A stretch of DNA of 64,000 bases from CAVSWN01 sp046728115 (GCA_046728115.1 JBKPDW010000197.1:1-64000); one strand, 5' to 3'. Counted from the stretch's first letter, positions 34,636-42,757 are shown. Notes: generated from the letters alone by a model not told the origin. Program-made: numbers and translations.

Positions 34636-36068
34636 CGAACGCGCTGAACGCGATCGTCCCGATGGCGTGCGTGACGGCTGCCGCGCTGGCCGCGATGGTC
34701 GCCGAAGCCTTTCGCGATCCTGGTGAGCAGATGCCCATTGGCCCGCTGGGGGCGATCGGACTGATCGGCGCGGCTATCGCGTCTGTCGTGTTGTGGAATC
34801 ACAATGCGTCGAGCTTCGGCGTCGTCGTCGCCGATAACTTTGGCCTCTTCGTCACTTTCATTCTGATCGTCGTGGGACTGTTATCCCTGGCCATTTCCGA
34901 GGCGACAATCGACCGTGAGCAACTGCCGCGCGGCGAGTACTACGCGTTGTTGCTGTTTGCATTGGCCGGGATGATGCTGATGGCGACCGCGACGGATCTG
35001 TTAGTGATTTTCCTGGCGCTCGAGGTGTTGTCCCTGGCCGTCTACGTGCTGACCGGGATCCGTCGTGATTCCGTCGCGGGCGCAGAGGGCGCGTTCAAGT
35101 ACTTTCTGCTTGGCGGATTTTCGAGCGCATTCTTCCTGTACGGCATCGCGTTCACGTTCGGGCTGACTGGCAGCACTCACCTCGACCGTGTTGGAAGCCT
35201 GATGACATCGCAGGGTCGGGCGCCGACACCACTGCAGTTCGTGGCGATCGCCTTGTTGCTTGTGGGATTCGCGTTCAAGGTGTCGGCCGTGCCGTTCCAC
35301 ATGTGGACGCCCGATGCGTACGAGAGCGCACCACCTGCCGTCACTGCTTTCATGTCCACCGGCGTCAAGGCGGCGGCGTTCGCCGCGTTCGCGCGTGTGT
35401 TTCTCGCCTCCCTCGCTCCCCTGCGCCCGCAATGGAGCACTGTCCTCGCCGTCATCGCCGCGGCGACGATGATCCTGGGCGCGGTCGTCGGTGTGGCGCA
35501 GTCCAACGTCAAGCGGATGCTGGCATACTCGAGCATCGCGCATGGTGGATACCTGCTGCTCGCGCTGCTGGCTGCGAACGACATAGGGAAAGGCGCCATT
35601 CTGTTCTACCTGCTGACCTACGCCGTGACCAACATCGGCGCGTTCGGCGTGATCGCACTGCTCGACAACGCGAACCGGCCCAGCGATCGCTTGGAAGACT
35701 ACGCCGGTCTGGCGCGGCAACATCCCATTCTCGCGGCGCTGATGACCACCTTTCTGCTCTCGCTGGGCGGCTTCCCGCCGACCGCCGGCTTCATCGCGAA
35801 GTGGTACGTGTTCAGCGCGGCGGTAAAGGCCGATTACGTGTGGCTCGCGATTGTCGGCGTGCTGACCAGCGTCGTGTCGGTTTTCTTCTACCTGCGCATC
35901 GTCGTGATGATGTACATGACGCCGACCGCGGCTTCCGCGCCGGTGCCCGCCATCCCAAAGATGGCAGGTCTCGCGCTGGTAACTTCTGCGCTGCTCATTT
36001 TCTATCTGGGTATCCTGCCCGCTCGCGTGCTCGACTGGGCGGCGGCTTCGATTTCGACAATCTTCTAG
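34632..36068 (+). CDS. nuoN: NADH-quinone oxidoreductase subunit N
   Basis: A 478-residue antiporter-like subunit, last of the operon. FKVSAVPFHMWTPDAYESAP near 220 and SNVKRMLAYSSIAHGGYLL near 292 are the typical NuoN motifs; LEVLSLAVYVLTGIRR near 135 carries the pump glutamate. ATG 34632 overlaps the nuoM stop by four bases. The longer open frame from 34434 overlaps nuoM and is not credible. Confidence 0.95.
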   Translation: MTNALNAIVPMACVTAAALAAMVAEAFRDPGEQMPIGPLGAIGLIGAAIASVVLWNHNASSFGVVVADNFGLFVTFILIVVGLLSLAISEATIDREQLPRGEYYALLLFALAGMMLMATATDLLVIFLALEVLSLAVYVLTGIRRDSVAGAEGAFKYFLLGGFSSAFFLYGIAFTFGLTGSTHLDRVGSLMTSQGRAPTPLQFVAIALLLVGFAFKVSAVPFHMWTPDAYESAPPAVTAFMSTGVKAAAFAAFARVFLASLAPLRPQWSTVLAVIAAATMILGAVVGVAQSNVKRMLAYSSIAHGGYLLLALLAANDIGKGAILFYLLTYAVTNIGAFGVIALLDNANRPSDRLEDYAGLARQHPILAALMTTFLLSLGGFPPTAGFIAKWYVFSAAVKADYVWLAIVGVLTSVVSVFFYLRIVVMMYMTPTAASAPVPAIPKMAGLALVTSALLIFYLGILPARVLDWAAASISTIF

Positions 36069-36077
36069 GAAAGACCC

Positions 36078-37496
36078 GTGCGGCGCTTTCACCTGGCCGT
36101 TCTCGTCATCCTGATCGTGGGCTCCACGTCTTGGGACAACGCCGCCGCTCTGCAGCCGGAGCTGAACGGCGATCCGCGAATGCTGCGGGTGGAGCAGTGG
36201 CTCAAGGCGATCATGCAGCACGAGCCGGGCACGACCGACCAGGCTGCTGCGCTCGTCGCCTCGTGGTCCGCGCGAGACGTGCGCATGCTGTGGATTGACG
36301 CCAGCGTGATCGCGCACCTGATACGAGATCCGAGGAGATCGAGTTTTACGGTCAAGGCCGATGGGCAGCGGAACACGATGCCGGTCCGGTATTCGAGCGG
36401 CCAGCTCCATCGTTTGAAGATTCTTGGATGCGCGGCGGGTGGTCTGGTCCTGCATCAGGTCTGCCTCGAGATGGGGGCGCCGAGCCTGCTCGATCCCGAT
36501 CTGCTCCATCTGTCGCGTCTCGTTGAAGCGGCGAGGAGCAGTGGGGACGACAATTTCGTGTTTCGCCGCGGTGCGCTGCTCCACACCGACATCGCGATGT
36601 TCATCCCGACGACCTCAGAACCGGTCGGCGGTCTGAATGCCGCTGGACCGCAGCGAATTCGCATCGAGACATCCGACGGTCTTCAAACCGACCTGGGGCA
36701 GGTAGCACCGCATTGGGAGCTCGCGCGCCTGCTGCTCGACTTCGTGAAACCGCCGGGCGCGTCGAACCCGGCGCCCGGGTTGGACGAGATGGTGCGGCTC
36801 TGGTACCGCGCCACCGCCGCGTGGATGCAGGCGCGTGAACAGCACGACACCCTCCACCTCGATCGCGCGCGCGCGATTTTCCCGAAAGACGCCGACATCC
36901 TGTTTCTCAGCGCCTGCCAGCACGAGGTGTACGCGGGGCCGCCGATTCAGACCGTGTTGCAGGCGGCGGCGGTGCCGTACGGCGTGAAATCGGATGTCGC
37001 GTCGGAGCGCTCGGAGCTCCACCTGGCCGAGACGTACTTCCGGCGCGCGCTGGCGGCGAACCCGTCGATGGCCGAGGCGCGTCTGCGCTTCGGCCGCGTG
37101 CTGTCGCTCCTCGACAAACAGGCAGAGGCGGTGTCCGAGTTGCGTCAGGCGCTGACCTCGACCAAGGATCCGTCGCTGAAATACGACGCCGCGCTGTTTC
37201 TCGGCGCCGCGCTGGAAGCAACGCACGACTTCGCTGCGGCTCGGGACGCGTACCGGCAGGCGGCCGAGCTCATGCCCAATGCGCAGTCGGCGAAGATTGC
37301 ACTCAGCGCGCTCGCGCGGCGGCGAGGTGACCGTGCCGTCGCGTGGCGCGAGATACAACCGTTGTTCGAGCGCAAGCCGGACCTCGATTCCGCCAACGAC
37401 GATCCGTGGTGGAGCTACTACGTCGTGCAAGCGCGCAACGCCGACCAGTTGCTCGACGAGCTGCGCCGGCCGTTTCTGTCTGAGGCGAGCCGGTGA
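36078..37496 (+). CDS. Exported TPR-like protein
   Basis: A 472-residue protein with an N-terminal export signal (RRFHLAVLVILIVGSTSW). The middle part has no recognised domain; residues about 310-440 are helical hairpins of TPR type (AETYFRRALAANPSMAEARL; LGAALEATHDFAAARDAYRQ). The start is GTG 36078, nine bases after nuoN, so read-through from the nuo operon is likely. It overlaps the VWA gene by four bases (GTGA), suggesting that the two act together, perhaps at the periplasmic face. The role is unknown. Confidence 0.7.
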   Translation: MRRFHLAVLVILIVGSTSWDNAAALQPELNGDPRMLRVEQWLKAIMQHEPGTTDQAAALVASWSARDVRMLWIDASVIAHLIRDPRRSSFTVKADGQRNTMPVRYSSGQLHRLKILGCAAGGLVLHQVCLEMGAPSLLDPDLLHLSRLVEAARSSGDDNFVFRRGALLHTDIAMFIPTTSEPVGGLNAAGPQRIRIETSDGLQTDLGQVAPHWELARLLLDFVKPPGASNPAPGLDEMVRLWYRATAAWMQAREQHDTLHLDRARAIFPKDADILFLSACQHEVYAGPPIQTVLQAAAVPYGVKSDVASERSELHLAETYFRRALAANPSMAEARLRFGRVLSLLDKQAEAVSELRQALTSTKDPSLKYDAALFLGAALEATHDFAAARDAYRQAAELMPNAQSAKIALSALARRRGDRAVAWREIQPLFERKPDLDSANDDPWWSYYVVQARNADQLLDELRRPFLSEASR

Positions 37497-38344
37497 ACGG
37501 CCGCACTGTCGTCGGTGCGTCGCTGATCCTGTCGCAGGTGCTGGCGGCCCAGACGCAGAGTCCCACCTTCAGCTCGAAAATCGAAGCGGTGCGTGTTGAC
37601 GTGCTCGTCACCGACAAGGGACAGGCGGTGCTGGGCCTGGGCACGAACGACTTCGACGTGCTCGACAACGGAGTGCCGCAGCAGGTGGAACTCGTCAGCT
37701 ACGAGCAGATTCCACTGAACGTCGTGCTCGCGTTCGACATGAGCGAGAGCGTGGCCGGAGAGCGGCTGGGTCATCTGCGCGATGCTGGAACGGCGGTCCT
37801 CGGCGGACTGAAGAAAGACGATCAGGCCGCGCTCGTCACCTTCAGCCACGAAGTCGCCCTCGGATCGGGTTTGACGACGGAGGTGAGCGGCGTCCAGGAT
37901 GCGCTGAATGAAGCCATCGGCATCGGCAGGACGTCGCTGGTGGATGGCGCCTATGCCGCGCTCACGGTCGGCGAATCCGACGTCGGTCGCTCGCTGCTCA
38001 TCATTTTCAGCGATGGCCTCGACACGGCAAGCTGGCTCACGCCAGACACGGTGCTCGACACGGCAAAGCGCTCGGACGTCGTCGTCTACGCCGTGGCAAT
38101 AGGCCACAGCAAGCCCGAATTCCTGCGCGATCTCACCTCGTATACCGGCGGCCGGCTGTTCGAAGTCGAGAAGACGTCCAACCTCAGCGCAATCTTCCTC
38201 GATGTGCTTCACGAATTTCGCCAGCGCTATCTTGTCAGCTACACGCCACGGGGTGTAGCCAAAGACGGATGGCATCGCCTCGACGTTCGAGTGAAACGCA
38301 AGGGCACCGTCAAAGCGCGGCCGGGTTACCTTGCGGGACCGTGA
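37493..38344 (+). CDS. VWFA-related acidobacterial domain protein
   Basis: A 283-residue secreted protein. After a short signal (VVGASLILSQVLAA) comes an N-terminal beta domain (VRVDVLVTDKGQAVLGLGTND) typical of the acidobacterial VWFA-related family, then a von Willebrand A domain from about residue 75. The metal site is intact: DMSES (DxSxS) near 83, a threonine in IGRTSLVDG near 145, and FSDGLD near 175. The C-terminus YLVSYTPRG and VRVKRKGTVKARPGY is a family feature. VWA domains bind protein ligands through a metal ion. It is coupled to the upstream TPR gene. Confidence 0.88.
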   Translation: MNGRTVVGASLILSQVLAAQTQSPTFSSKIEAVRVDVLVTDKGQAVLGLGTNDFDVLDNGVPQQVELVSYEQIPLNVVLAFDMSESVAGERLGHLRDAGTAVLGGLKKDDQAALVTFSHEVALGSGLTTEVSGVQDALNEAIGIGRTSLVDGAYAALTVGESDVGRSLLIIFSDGLDTASWLTPDTVLDTAKRSDVVVYAVAIGHSKPEFLRDLTSYTGGRLFEVEKTSNLSAIFLDVLHEFRQRYLVSYTPRGVAKDGWHRLDVRVKRKGTVKARPGYLAGP

Positions 38345-38368
38345 TTCTGGAATCGCCATTCACGCGGC

Positions 38369-38396
38369 TTGACATTGTCCCGTCAAAGCCTACAAT
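38369..38396 (+). promoter_or_regulatory. Sigma-70-like promoter with overlapping dyad, PadR cassette
   Basis: TTGACA at 38369-38374 and TACAAT at 38391-38396 are separated by 16 bases. An inverted repeat ACATTG (38372-38377) / CAATGT (38393-38398) overlaps both elements and fits the position of an operator for the PadR regulator encoded 300 bases downstream. It is the clearest housekeeping promoter on the plus strand of this window. Confidence 0.7.
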
Positions 38397-38417
38397 GTAG
38401 TCGACACAGCGGACGCC

Positions 38418-38702
38418 ATGACAAGTCCGGCAACGACGCTGCTCATCGCAACGGCCGCGACGGCGATGATCGTGGTGTACTCCGTGGCGTCGACATTGTT
38501 GCGATCGGCGGCTCGGCGGACCGCCACTTCGATCGGATGCATCGGCTGCGTTCTTCTCGCAGCAGGGTTCGTCTCGATCCAGTTCGCTTCGGGGCTGCCG
38601 CGCGCCGAGCGGCCGCCGTTCATCGACTTCGGTCTGCCAGCGTTGTGCCTGACGCTCGCCTCGGCGCACGCGGTTTTCGCAGCCATTCGTCGTCATGGCT
38701 GA
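38418..38702 (+). CDS. Small two- or three-helix membrane protein
   Basis: A 94-residue hydrophobic protein with helices near residues 6-28 (LLIATAATAMIVVYSVAST), 36-56 and 70-88. ATG 38418 lies 22 bases downstream of the promoter -10 element, so it would be the first gene of the PadR transcript; its end overlaps the padR start by eight bases. No ribosome binding site stands out and no family is recognised. It may be an accessory membrane component or a leader frame. Confidence 0.5.
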   Translation: MTSPATTLLIATAATAMIVVYSVASTLLRSAARRTATSIGCIGCVLLAAGFVSIQFASGLPRAERPPFIDFGLPALCLTLASAHAVFAAIRRHG

Positions 38703-39024
38703 TGTCCTCGGCGCATTCGAGCAGGCGGTGCTGCTGGCCGTCATCCGGCTCGGGGACCTGGCATACGGACGCGCGATCCTGAAGGAGGTCCAGACACGCC
38801 TCGAGCGTGACATCGCACCGGGTGCCGTGCACGCAACGCTCGAGCGACTCGAGCAGAAGCGTCTTCTGACATCGCGCCTCGGCAGCGGCACTCCCGTCCG
38901 TGCCGGCCGGCCGCGCCGGTTCTATCGGCTGCAGCCGGCGGGCGTGCGTGCGCTCAACGACGCGCGTGCCGCCGTGGACTCGATGTGGCGCGGCTTGCGA
39001 TGGCCGCTGAAGGGAGGCACATGA
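38695..39024 (+). CDS. PadR family transcriptional regulator
   Basis: A 109-residue winged-helix repressor. The PadR pattern is clear: FEQAVLLAVIRLGDLAYGRA, then ILKEVQTRLERDIAPGAVHA, TLERLEQKRLLTSRLG, and GRPRRFYRLQPAGVRAL. It is of the short, acidobacterial subtype lacking the C-terminal dimerisation helix bundle. It probably controls its own promoter (38369-38396). In Acidobacteria this subtype commonly precedes ABC permeases of the ADOP type, but here only prefix-domain fragments follow. Confidence 0.88.
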   Translation: MADVLGAFEQAVLLAVIRLGDLAYGRAILKEVQTRLERDIAPGAVHATLERLEQKRLLTSRLGSGTPVRAGRPRRFYRLQPAGVRALNDARAAVDSMWRGLRWPLKGGT

Positions 39025-39314
39025 CGCCGGATCATCCGTCGATACGACCCCCGCGATGGGCGGAGGGTTTGTTGCGCCTGCTGCTCCAGCCGAAAGATCG
39101 CGATAGCGTGTCCGGCGATCTGCTCGAAGAGTACCGCGAAGCCATCGTCTCGAAGCGCGGCTCTTCGTCAGCGGACGCATGGTACGCGCGACAGGTCGGC
39201 TGGTACCTGTTGCGCGCGAGTTGGCCGTTCGGCGTCCTGATCGGCGCAACTCTGGTCGTCCGGTATTTGCTCGATACGCTCGATGTATCGTGGCCGCTGA
39301 GGAGGCGCTCGTGA
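39021..39314 (+). CDS. Orphan permease-prefix-domain protein 1
   Basis: A 97-residue protein made of one domain, PPRWAEGLLRLLLQPKDRDS, then VSGDLLEEYREAIVSKRG, then WYARQVGWYLLRASW, followed by one membrane helix (FGVLIGATLVVRYLLDTL). This resembles the N-terminal 'permease prefix domain 2' of acidobacterial ADOP-type ABC permeases, but the permease part is missing. AGGGAGG (39011-39017) precedes ATG 39021, which overlaps the padR stop (ATGA). Confidence 0.7.
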   Translation: MTPDHPSIRPPRWAEGLLRLLLQPKDRDSVSGDLLEEYREAIVSKRGSSSADAWYARQVGWYLLRASWPFGVLIGATLVVRYLLDTLDVSWPLRRRS

Positions 39315-39907
39315 CAACAGCACTACCGCCGACCTGGGCCGAGGCGATCCTTCGTCTCGTGTTGAGACGGGCCGACCGCGAATCGGTCTCTGGCGATCTT
39401 CTCGAGGAGTATCGCGACACGATCGTTCCCTCTCGAGGCCAGCCCGCGGCCAACCTCTGGTACGTCCGTCAGGTCATGGGTTTCATATGGCGCGCGACGT
39501 GGTTCTGGGCGCTGCTGTTCAGCGGATCTTTCGTGTTTCGAACCGCCTACGACTGGCTGGTTCCGACGACCGACTTTCACGTTCGCGCCGAATGGTCGAC
39601 CTATGTCGGCGTTGCAACGTTCTTCGTCACCGGGTTGTGGGCGGCCTGGCGATCCGGATCGTTCGTGGCTGGTCCGATGGTCGCTGCCATGACCAGTCTT
39701 GTGGCCGCCCTCTTCAGCGTCGTCGGCGCGAGTCTGCTTGTGGCGATTCTCGACAGTCCTCAGACCCGGGATGCGATCGCCGGCAGCGGCGGACTCGACG
39801 AGGTTTACTTTCTGCCGTTCATGATGATCGTTCCTGCGGTGATCATCGGCGGCGTCGCCGGCGCACTCGGGAGCGTGGGCCGCAAGCTGTTCTCGACTAT
39901 GTCCTGA
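39311..39907 (+). CDS. Orphan permease-prefix-domain protein 2
   Basis: A 198-residue paralogue of the preceding protein: its first 60 residues repeat the pattern (PPTWAEAILRLVLRRADRES, then VSGDLLEEYRDTIVPSRG, then LWYVRQVMGFIWRATW). Four membrane helices follow (about 60-80, 90-110, 120-145, 165-185). The start is GTG 39311, overlapping the previous stop (GTGA) and preceded by AGGAGG. Neither FtsX nor MacB permease motifs are present. The pair looks like a local duplication of the prefix domain with divergence of the tail. Confidence 0.7.
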   Translation: MTTALPPTWAEAILRLVLRRADRESVSGDLLEEYRDTIVPSRGQPAANLWYVRQVMGFIWRATWFWALLFSGSFVFRTAYDWLVPTTDFHVRAEWSTYVGVATFFVTGLWAAWRSGSFVAGPMVAAMTSLVAALFSVVGASLLVAILDSPQTRDAIAGSGGLDEVYFLPFMMIVPAVIIGGVAGALGSVGRKLFSTMS

Positions 39908-39913
39908 CGCGAA

Positions 39914-39960
39914 GCAACCTCCGTCCGGGCCGCGACCTCCGTCCTCCTGCGGGGACAGAG
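39914..39960. repeat. CCTCCGTC / GGGGACAGAGGT hairpin
   Basis: CCTCCGTC occurs twice (from about 39919 and 39939) and is followed by GGGGACAGAGGT (39950-39961) as partial complement. The element lies between the plus-strand prefix-domain gene and the convergent selA, reaching the selA stop. It belongs to the GACGGAGGT class and could act as a bidirectional transcription barrier, though it lacks a T tract. Confidence 0.55.
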
Positions 39961-39961
39961 G

Positions 39962-41344
39962 TTACAGCTGGCCGAACAGAGCGACGAGCGTCGATTCGTC
40001 TTCCGGCACCACGGTTCGAAGATCGAGGACGACGCGGTCGTTCTCGATGCGCGCGATGACCGGCGGCGACAGCTGTCGTAGTCGATTTTCGAGCGCATCG
40101 GCCGTCAATGCGTCCTTTTCGATCATCACGAGAACTGTCGGCAGCGTTACGCCAGGTGCGCTGCCGCCGCCGACGGCCGAGACGCCGTCGATCGGTGTCG
40201 CGCGCCAGCCGGGCATGCCGTTCACCCGATCCGCCAACGCCGTGGCGCGCGCGCGGATGTCGTCGGCCGTCTGCGCCACCATGCGCTGGACCGGTACTGT
40301 GGACGGCGAGCGGCCGGCCGCGTATTCGTCAAGCGTCGCTTCCAGCGCCGCGTACGTCATCTTGTCTGCGCGCAGCGCGCGCATCAGCGGGTGGATGCGG
40401 ACGCGATCCACAAAATCCGCGCGGCCGACAATGATCCCGGCCTGCGGTCCGCCGAGCAGCTTGTCGCCGCTGAAGCAGCAGAGGTCAGCGCCGGCGGCGA
40501 CCGTGGCCGTCACGGCCGGCTCGTCGAGGGAGGGACCGGGGCCAGCGCCCAGATAGCCACTGCCGAGATCTTCGGCGACAGGAATGCCGCATTTTTTCCC
40601 GACGGCGACCAGTTCCTCGAGCGTCGGACGTTCGGTGAACCCTTCGATTCGGAAGTTCGAGGGGTGCACGCGCAGAATCAGGGCAGTCCGATCGCCAACC
40701 GCCGCCGCGTAATCCGCCGCACGCGTCTTGTTCGTCGTCCCAACCTCACGGAGGATCGCACCCGACTGTGCCATCACGTCGGGAATCCGGAAGCCGCCCC
40801 CGATTTCGACGAGCTCTCCGCGCGAAACGACGACTTCGCGGCCGGCGGCGAGCGCGGCCAACACAATCAGCGTCGCGGCAGCGTTGTTGTTGACAACGAC
40901 CGCGGCCTCCGCGCCGGTGAGGTGACGCAGCAACGATTCGGCGTGCACGTCGCGACGGCCTCGCGCACCGCGTTCAACGTCGTATTCGAGCGACGAGTAG
41001 CCGCGCGCGACCTCTGTCACCCGTGCGATCGCCGCGGACGCCAACGGCGCACGCCCGAGATTTGTGTGCACGACGACGCCTGTCGCGTTGATCACCGGTT
41101 GAAGCGACGGACGAAACAGACGCTCGAGCCCCGCGTGAGCCGTCGTTTCGATTTTCGATGCGATGTCTTCAGCCACACCCGGAACGCGCTGAGTTGTACC
41201 GCGAGCAATCTCGCGCCGGATTGCGGCTGCAGCATCGCGCAGGGCGTTGACCGTCGCTTCGGCCCCGAAACGAGCTTCGAGCTCGCGGACGGCCGGCCGA
41301 TGCCGCAGCTGTTCAATCGAAGGGATCAATCTGAGCTCGGACAT
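39962..41344 (-). CDS. selA: L-seryl-tRNA(Sec) selenium transferase
   Basis: A 460-residue PLP enzyme that turns Ser-tRNA(Sec) into selenocysteyl-tRNA(Sec) using selenophosphate. The full family pattern is present: VINATGVVVHTNLGRAPL near 88, SSLEYDVERGARGRRD near 120, GTTNKTRAADY near 208, and SGDKLLGGPQAGIIVG near 295 with the PLP lysine. The length matches E. coli SelA (463). selB, selC and selD are not in the window. The start ATG lies at the edge of a TTCAG-type repeat array, which therefore forms its 5' leader. Confidence 0.93.
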   Translation of the reverse strand: MSELRLIPSIEQLRHRPAVRELEARFGAEATVNALRDAAAAIRREIARGTTQRVPGVAEDIASKIETTAHAGLERLFRPSLQPVINATGVVVHTNLGRAPLASAAIARVTEVARGYSSLEYDVERGARGRRDVHAESLLRHLTGAEAAVVVNNNAAATLIVLAALAAGREVVVSRGELVEIGGGFRIPDVMAQSGAILREVGTTNKTRAADYAAAVGDRTALILRVHPSNFRIEGFTERPTLEELVAVGKKCGIPVAEDLGSGYLGAGPGPSLDEPAVTATVAAGADLCCFSGDKLLGGPQAGIIVGRADFVDRVRIHPLMRALRADKMTYAALEATLDEYAAGRSPSTVPVQRMVAQTADDIRARATALADRVNGMPGWRATPIDGVSAVGGGSAPGVTLPTVLVMIEKDALTADALENRLRQLSPPVIARIENDRVVLDLRTVVPEDESTLVALFGQL

Positions 41345-41410
41345 TTCAGATTTCAGAGATTTCAGAGTGCAGATTTCAGGTTGATTTCAGAGTTTTGACT
41401 TCAGATTGCG
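41344..41410. repeat. TTCAGAGTTCAG-class array
   Basis: Repeated words ATTTCAG, ATTTCAGAG, TGCAG, ATTTCAGG and TTGACTTCAG run from the selA start codon for about 65 bases, with little complementarity between halves. The class also occurs at 13711-13770 and 53820-53872. A possible extended -10 (TGTTATGCT, 41435-41443) for the plus-strand genes lies just beyond it. Confidence 0.65.
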
Positions 41411-41456
41411 AACTGAGTCGACGATCGTCCGCAATGTTATGCTAACAGTTCTCCCC

Positions 41457-41870
41457 ATGGCTTCGGACCCGCCGAAATTCCGTCCGCTCGAGCGGTTCTG
41501 GCCGTACGCCGAAATTCCTGAACAGCCGACGGAGGAAGAACTGGCGGCGCTGAATCCGGATTTGTACGAAGCGCTGTACGGCGCGCGGTCTCGGGATTTC
41601 TCGATCACACTGGTCTTCCCCCATCTTGACGTGCCTCATTTCGACGAGGCGCTCGCGCTGGCGCGCGCGTCGGCGGAATTCCGGGAGACCGGTGCCGGTC
41701 CAACCCATCGCTACCGCGCACGCTTCTCGTCCACCGACGCCGCCCGGCTTCGCGATCTCTTTCACATCGTCGGCCACGCCGACGCCACCGACGTACTGGT
41801 CGATGACCGTCCGGTTCCATATGCGCGGGAATTGTGGCTGCCGCTCATGTGGTTCCTCATCCAACGCTGA
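41457..41870 (+). CDS. Hypothetical protein
   Basis: A 137-residue soluble protein beginning MASDPPKFRPLERFWPYAE. It is rich in aromatic and acidic residues (DFSITLVFPHLDVPHFDEAL; YARELWLPLMWFLIQR). There is no signal, membrane helix or catalytic motif. ATG 41457 is chosen because it starts the conserved-looking part; ATG 41439 or GTG starts further up would run into the repeat array. It ends seven bases before the next gene and is probably cotranscribed with it. Confidence 0.6.
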   Translation: MASDPPKFRPLERFWPYAEIPEQPTEEELAALNPDLYEALYGARSRDFSITLVFPHLDVPHFDEALALARASAEFRETGAGPTHRYRARFSSTDAARLRDLFHIVGHADATDVLVDDRPVPYARELWLPLMWFLIQR

Positions 41871-41877
41871 GAAGTCG

Positions 41878-42456
41878 ATGGCGACGTCAGCGTTTGCAAA
41901 GGATCTGCAGCGGCTCGAAGCCGACATGAAGCAGCTCGAGGCCGAATACAATCAGTTTTTTTCCGGACGCCTCCCAAAGCCGCCATGGGAAACGCGGAGC
42001 CGCGTCGAGGCGCTCGTCAAGCAGTACGATCGGGCGCATATCCAGAACACCGGCGATCGCTTCCGGTTTCACACGCTCCAGTCGCGGTTTGCGACCTTCG
42101 TGGATCTCTGGGATCGTGGCATGCGCGCGCGCGAAGAGGGCCGTCCGGGCCCGTTCTCTCACGTCCGGGCGACGAGGGAACCCGAACGGAAGGAACCGGC
42201 CGATCGCATCCTGCACGTAGCGTCTTTTCGCGATCCAGTTCGCGAAATCGACAAGCTGACGGATCTCTACGAGTCGCTGGCGGAAGCGCGGCGCGAAGCC
42301 GGCGACGAGCCGGTGCCGTTCCATCGATTCGCGGATCTCATCAAGACCCAGGTCGGCAAACTCCGGGACGAGGGGAACGGCGAAGTTGCGTTCCGCGTCG
42401 CGCTGAAGGATGGAAAAGTGGCGTTGACGGCGCGAGCGCTGAAAGGGGCGACTTAG
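41878..42456 (+). CDS. MXAN_5187 C-terminal-domain-like helical protein
   Basis: A 192-residue protein. Residues 5-95 (KDLQRLEADMKQLEAEYNQF, later DRFRFHTLQSRFATFVDLWD) match the helical C-terminal domain described for myxobacterial MXAN_5187-type proteins, in which a coiled coil is followed by 'RFRFQTLVQRY' and an arginine-rich helix. The second half (residues 105-190) is a compact charged region. Function is unknown. ATG 41878 has only a weak AGAAG-like box upstream. Confidence 0.6.
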   Translation: MATSAFAKDLQRLEADMKQLEAEYNQFFSGRLPKPPWETRSRVEALVKQYDRAHIQNTGDRFRFHTLQSRFATFVDLWDRGMRAREEGRPGPFSHVRATREPERKEPADRILHVASFRDPVREIDKLTDLYESLAEARREAGDEPVPFHRFADLIKTQVGKLRDEGNGEVAFRVALKDGKVALTARALKGAT

Positions 42457-42461
42457 GGTGG

Positions 42462-42553
42462 CTGAGGCCGGTGGTGGGTGGAGCTGTCGGCGGATGGGCG
42501 GATGGCTGACGGCCGAGAGTTTATGACCCTCGGCCATCAGCCATGAACGGTCT
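42462..42553. repeat. GGATGGCTGACGGCC hairpin array
   Basis: After TGGGCGGATGG-like words, ATGGCTGACGGCCGAG (42502-42517) pairs with CTCGGCCATCAGCCAT (42529-42544), 15 of 16 positions, around an 11-base loop. The hairpin lies between a plus-strand gene and the convergent csp gene, where it could end transcription from both sides; no T tract is present. The same word family encodes the C-terminal tail of Lhr (17345-17430). Confidence 0.65.
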
Positions 42554-42757
42554 TCAGATTTTGGTGACGTTGCCGGCCTGCGGGCCTTTGGGACCGTCAA
42601 CGATCTCGAACTCCACTGCCTGACCTTCCTCGAGCGAACGGAATCCGTCACCTTGAATGGCCGAGTAGTGCACGAAGACATCGCTGCCTCCGTCTCGTTC
42701 GATGAACCCGTACCCTTTGGCGTTGTTGAACCACTTGACCTTGCCTGTAATGCGCAT
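42554..42757 (-). CDS. csp: Cold-shock protein
   Basis: A 67-residue OB-fold protein of the CspA family. RNP1 is KGYGFIERDG and RNP2 is VFVHYSAIQ; GKVKWFNNAKGYGFI at the start and GPQAGNVTKI at the end are standard. Such proteins bind single-stranded RNA and act as chaperones of mRNA structure. ATG 42757 is preceded by AGGAAG; a longer in-frame reading from 42859 would pass through the leader hairpin and is not likely. The gene has its own promoter (42863-42891) and a terminator-like hairpin in the leader. Confidence 0.95.
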   Translation of the reverse strand: MRITGKVKWFNNAKGYGFIERDGGSDVFVHYSAIQGDGFRSLEEGQAVEFEIVDGPKGPQAGNVTKI

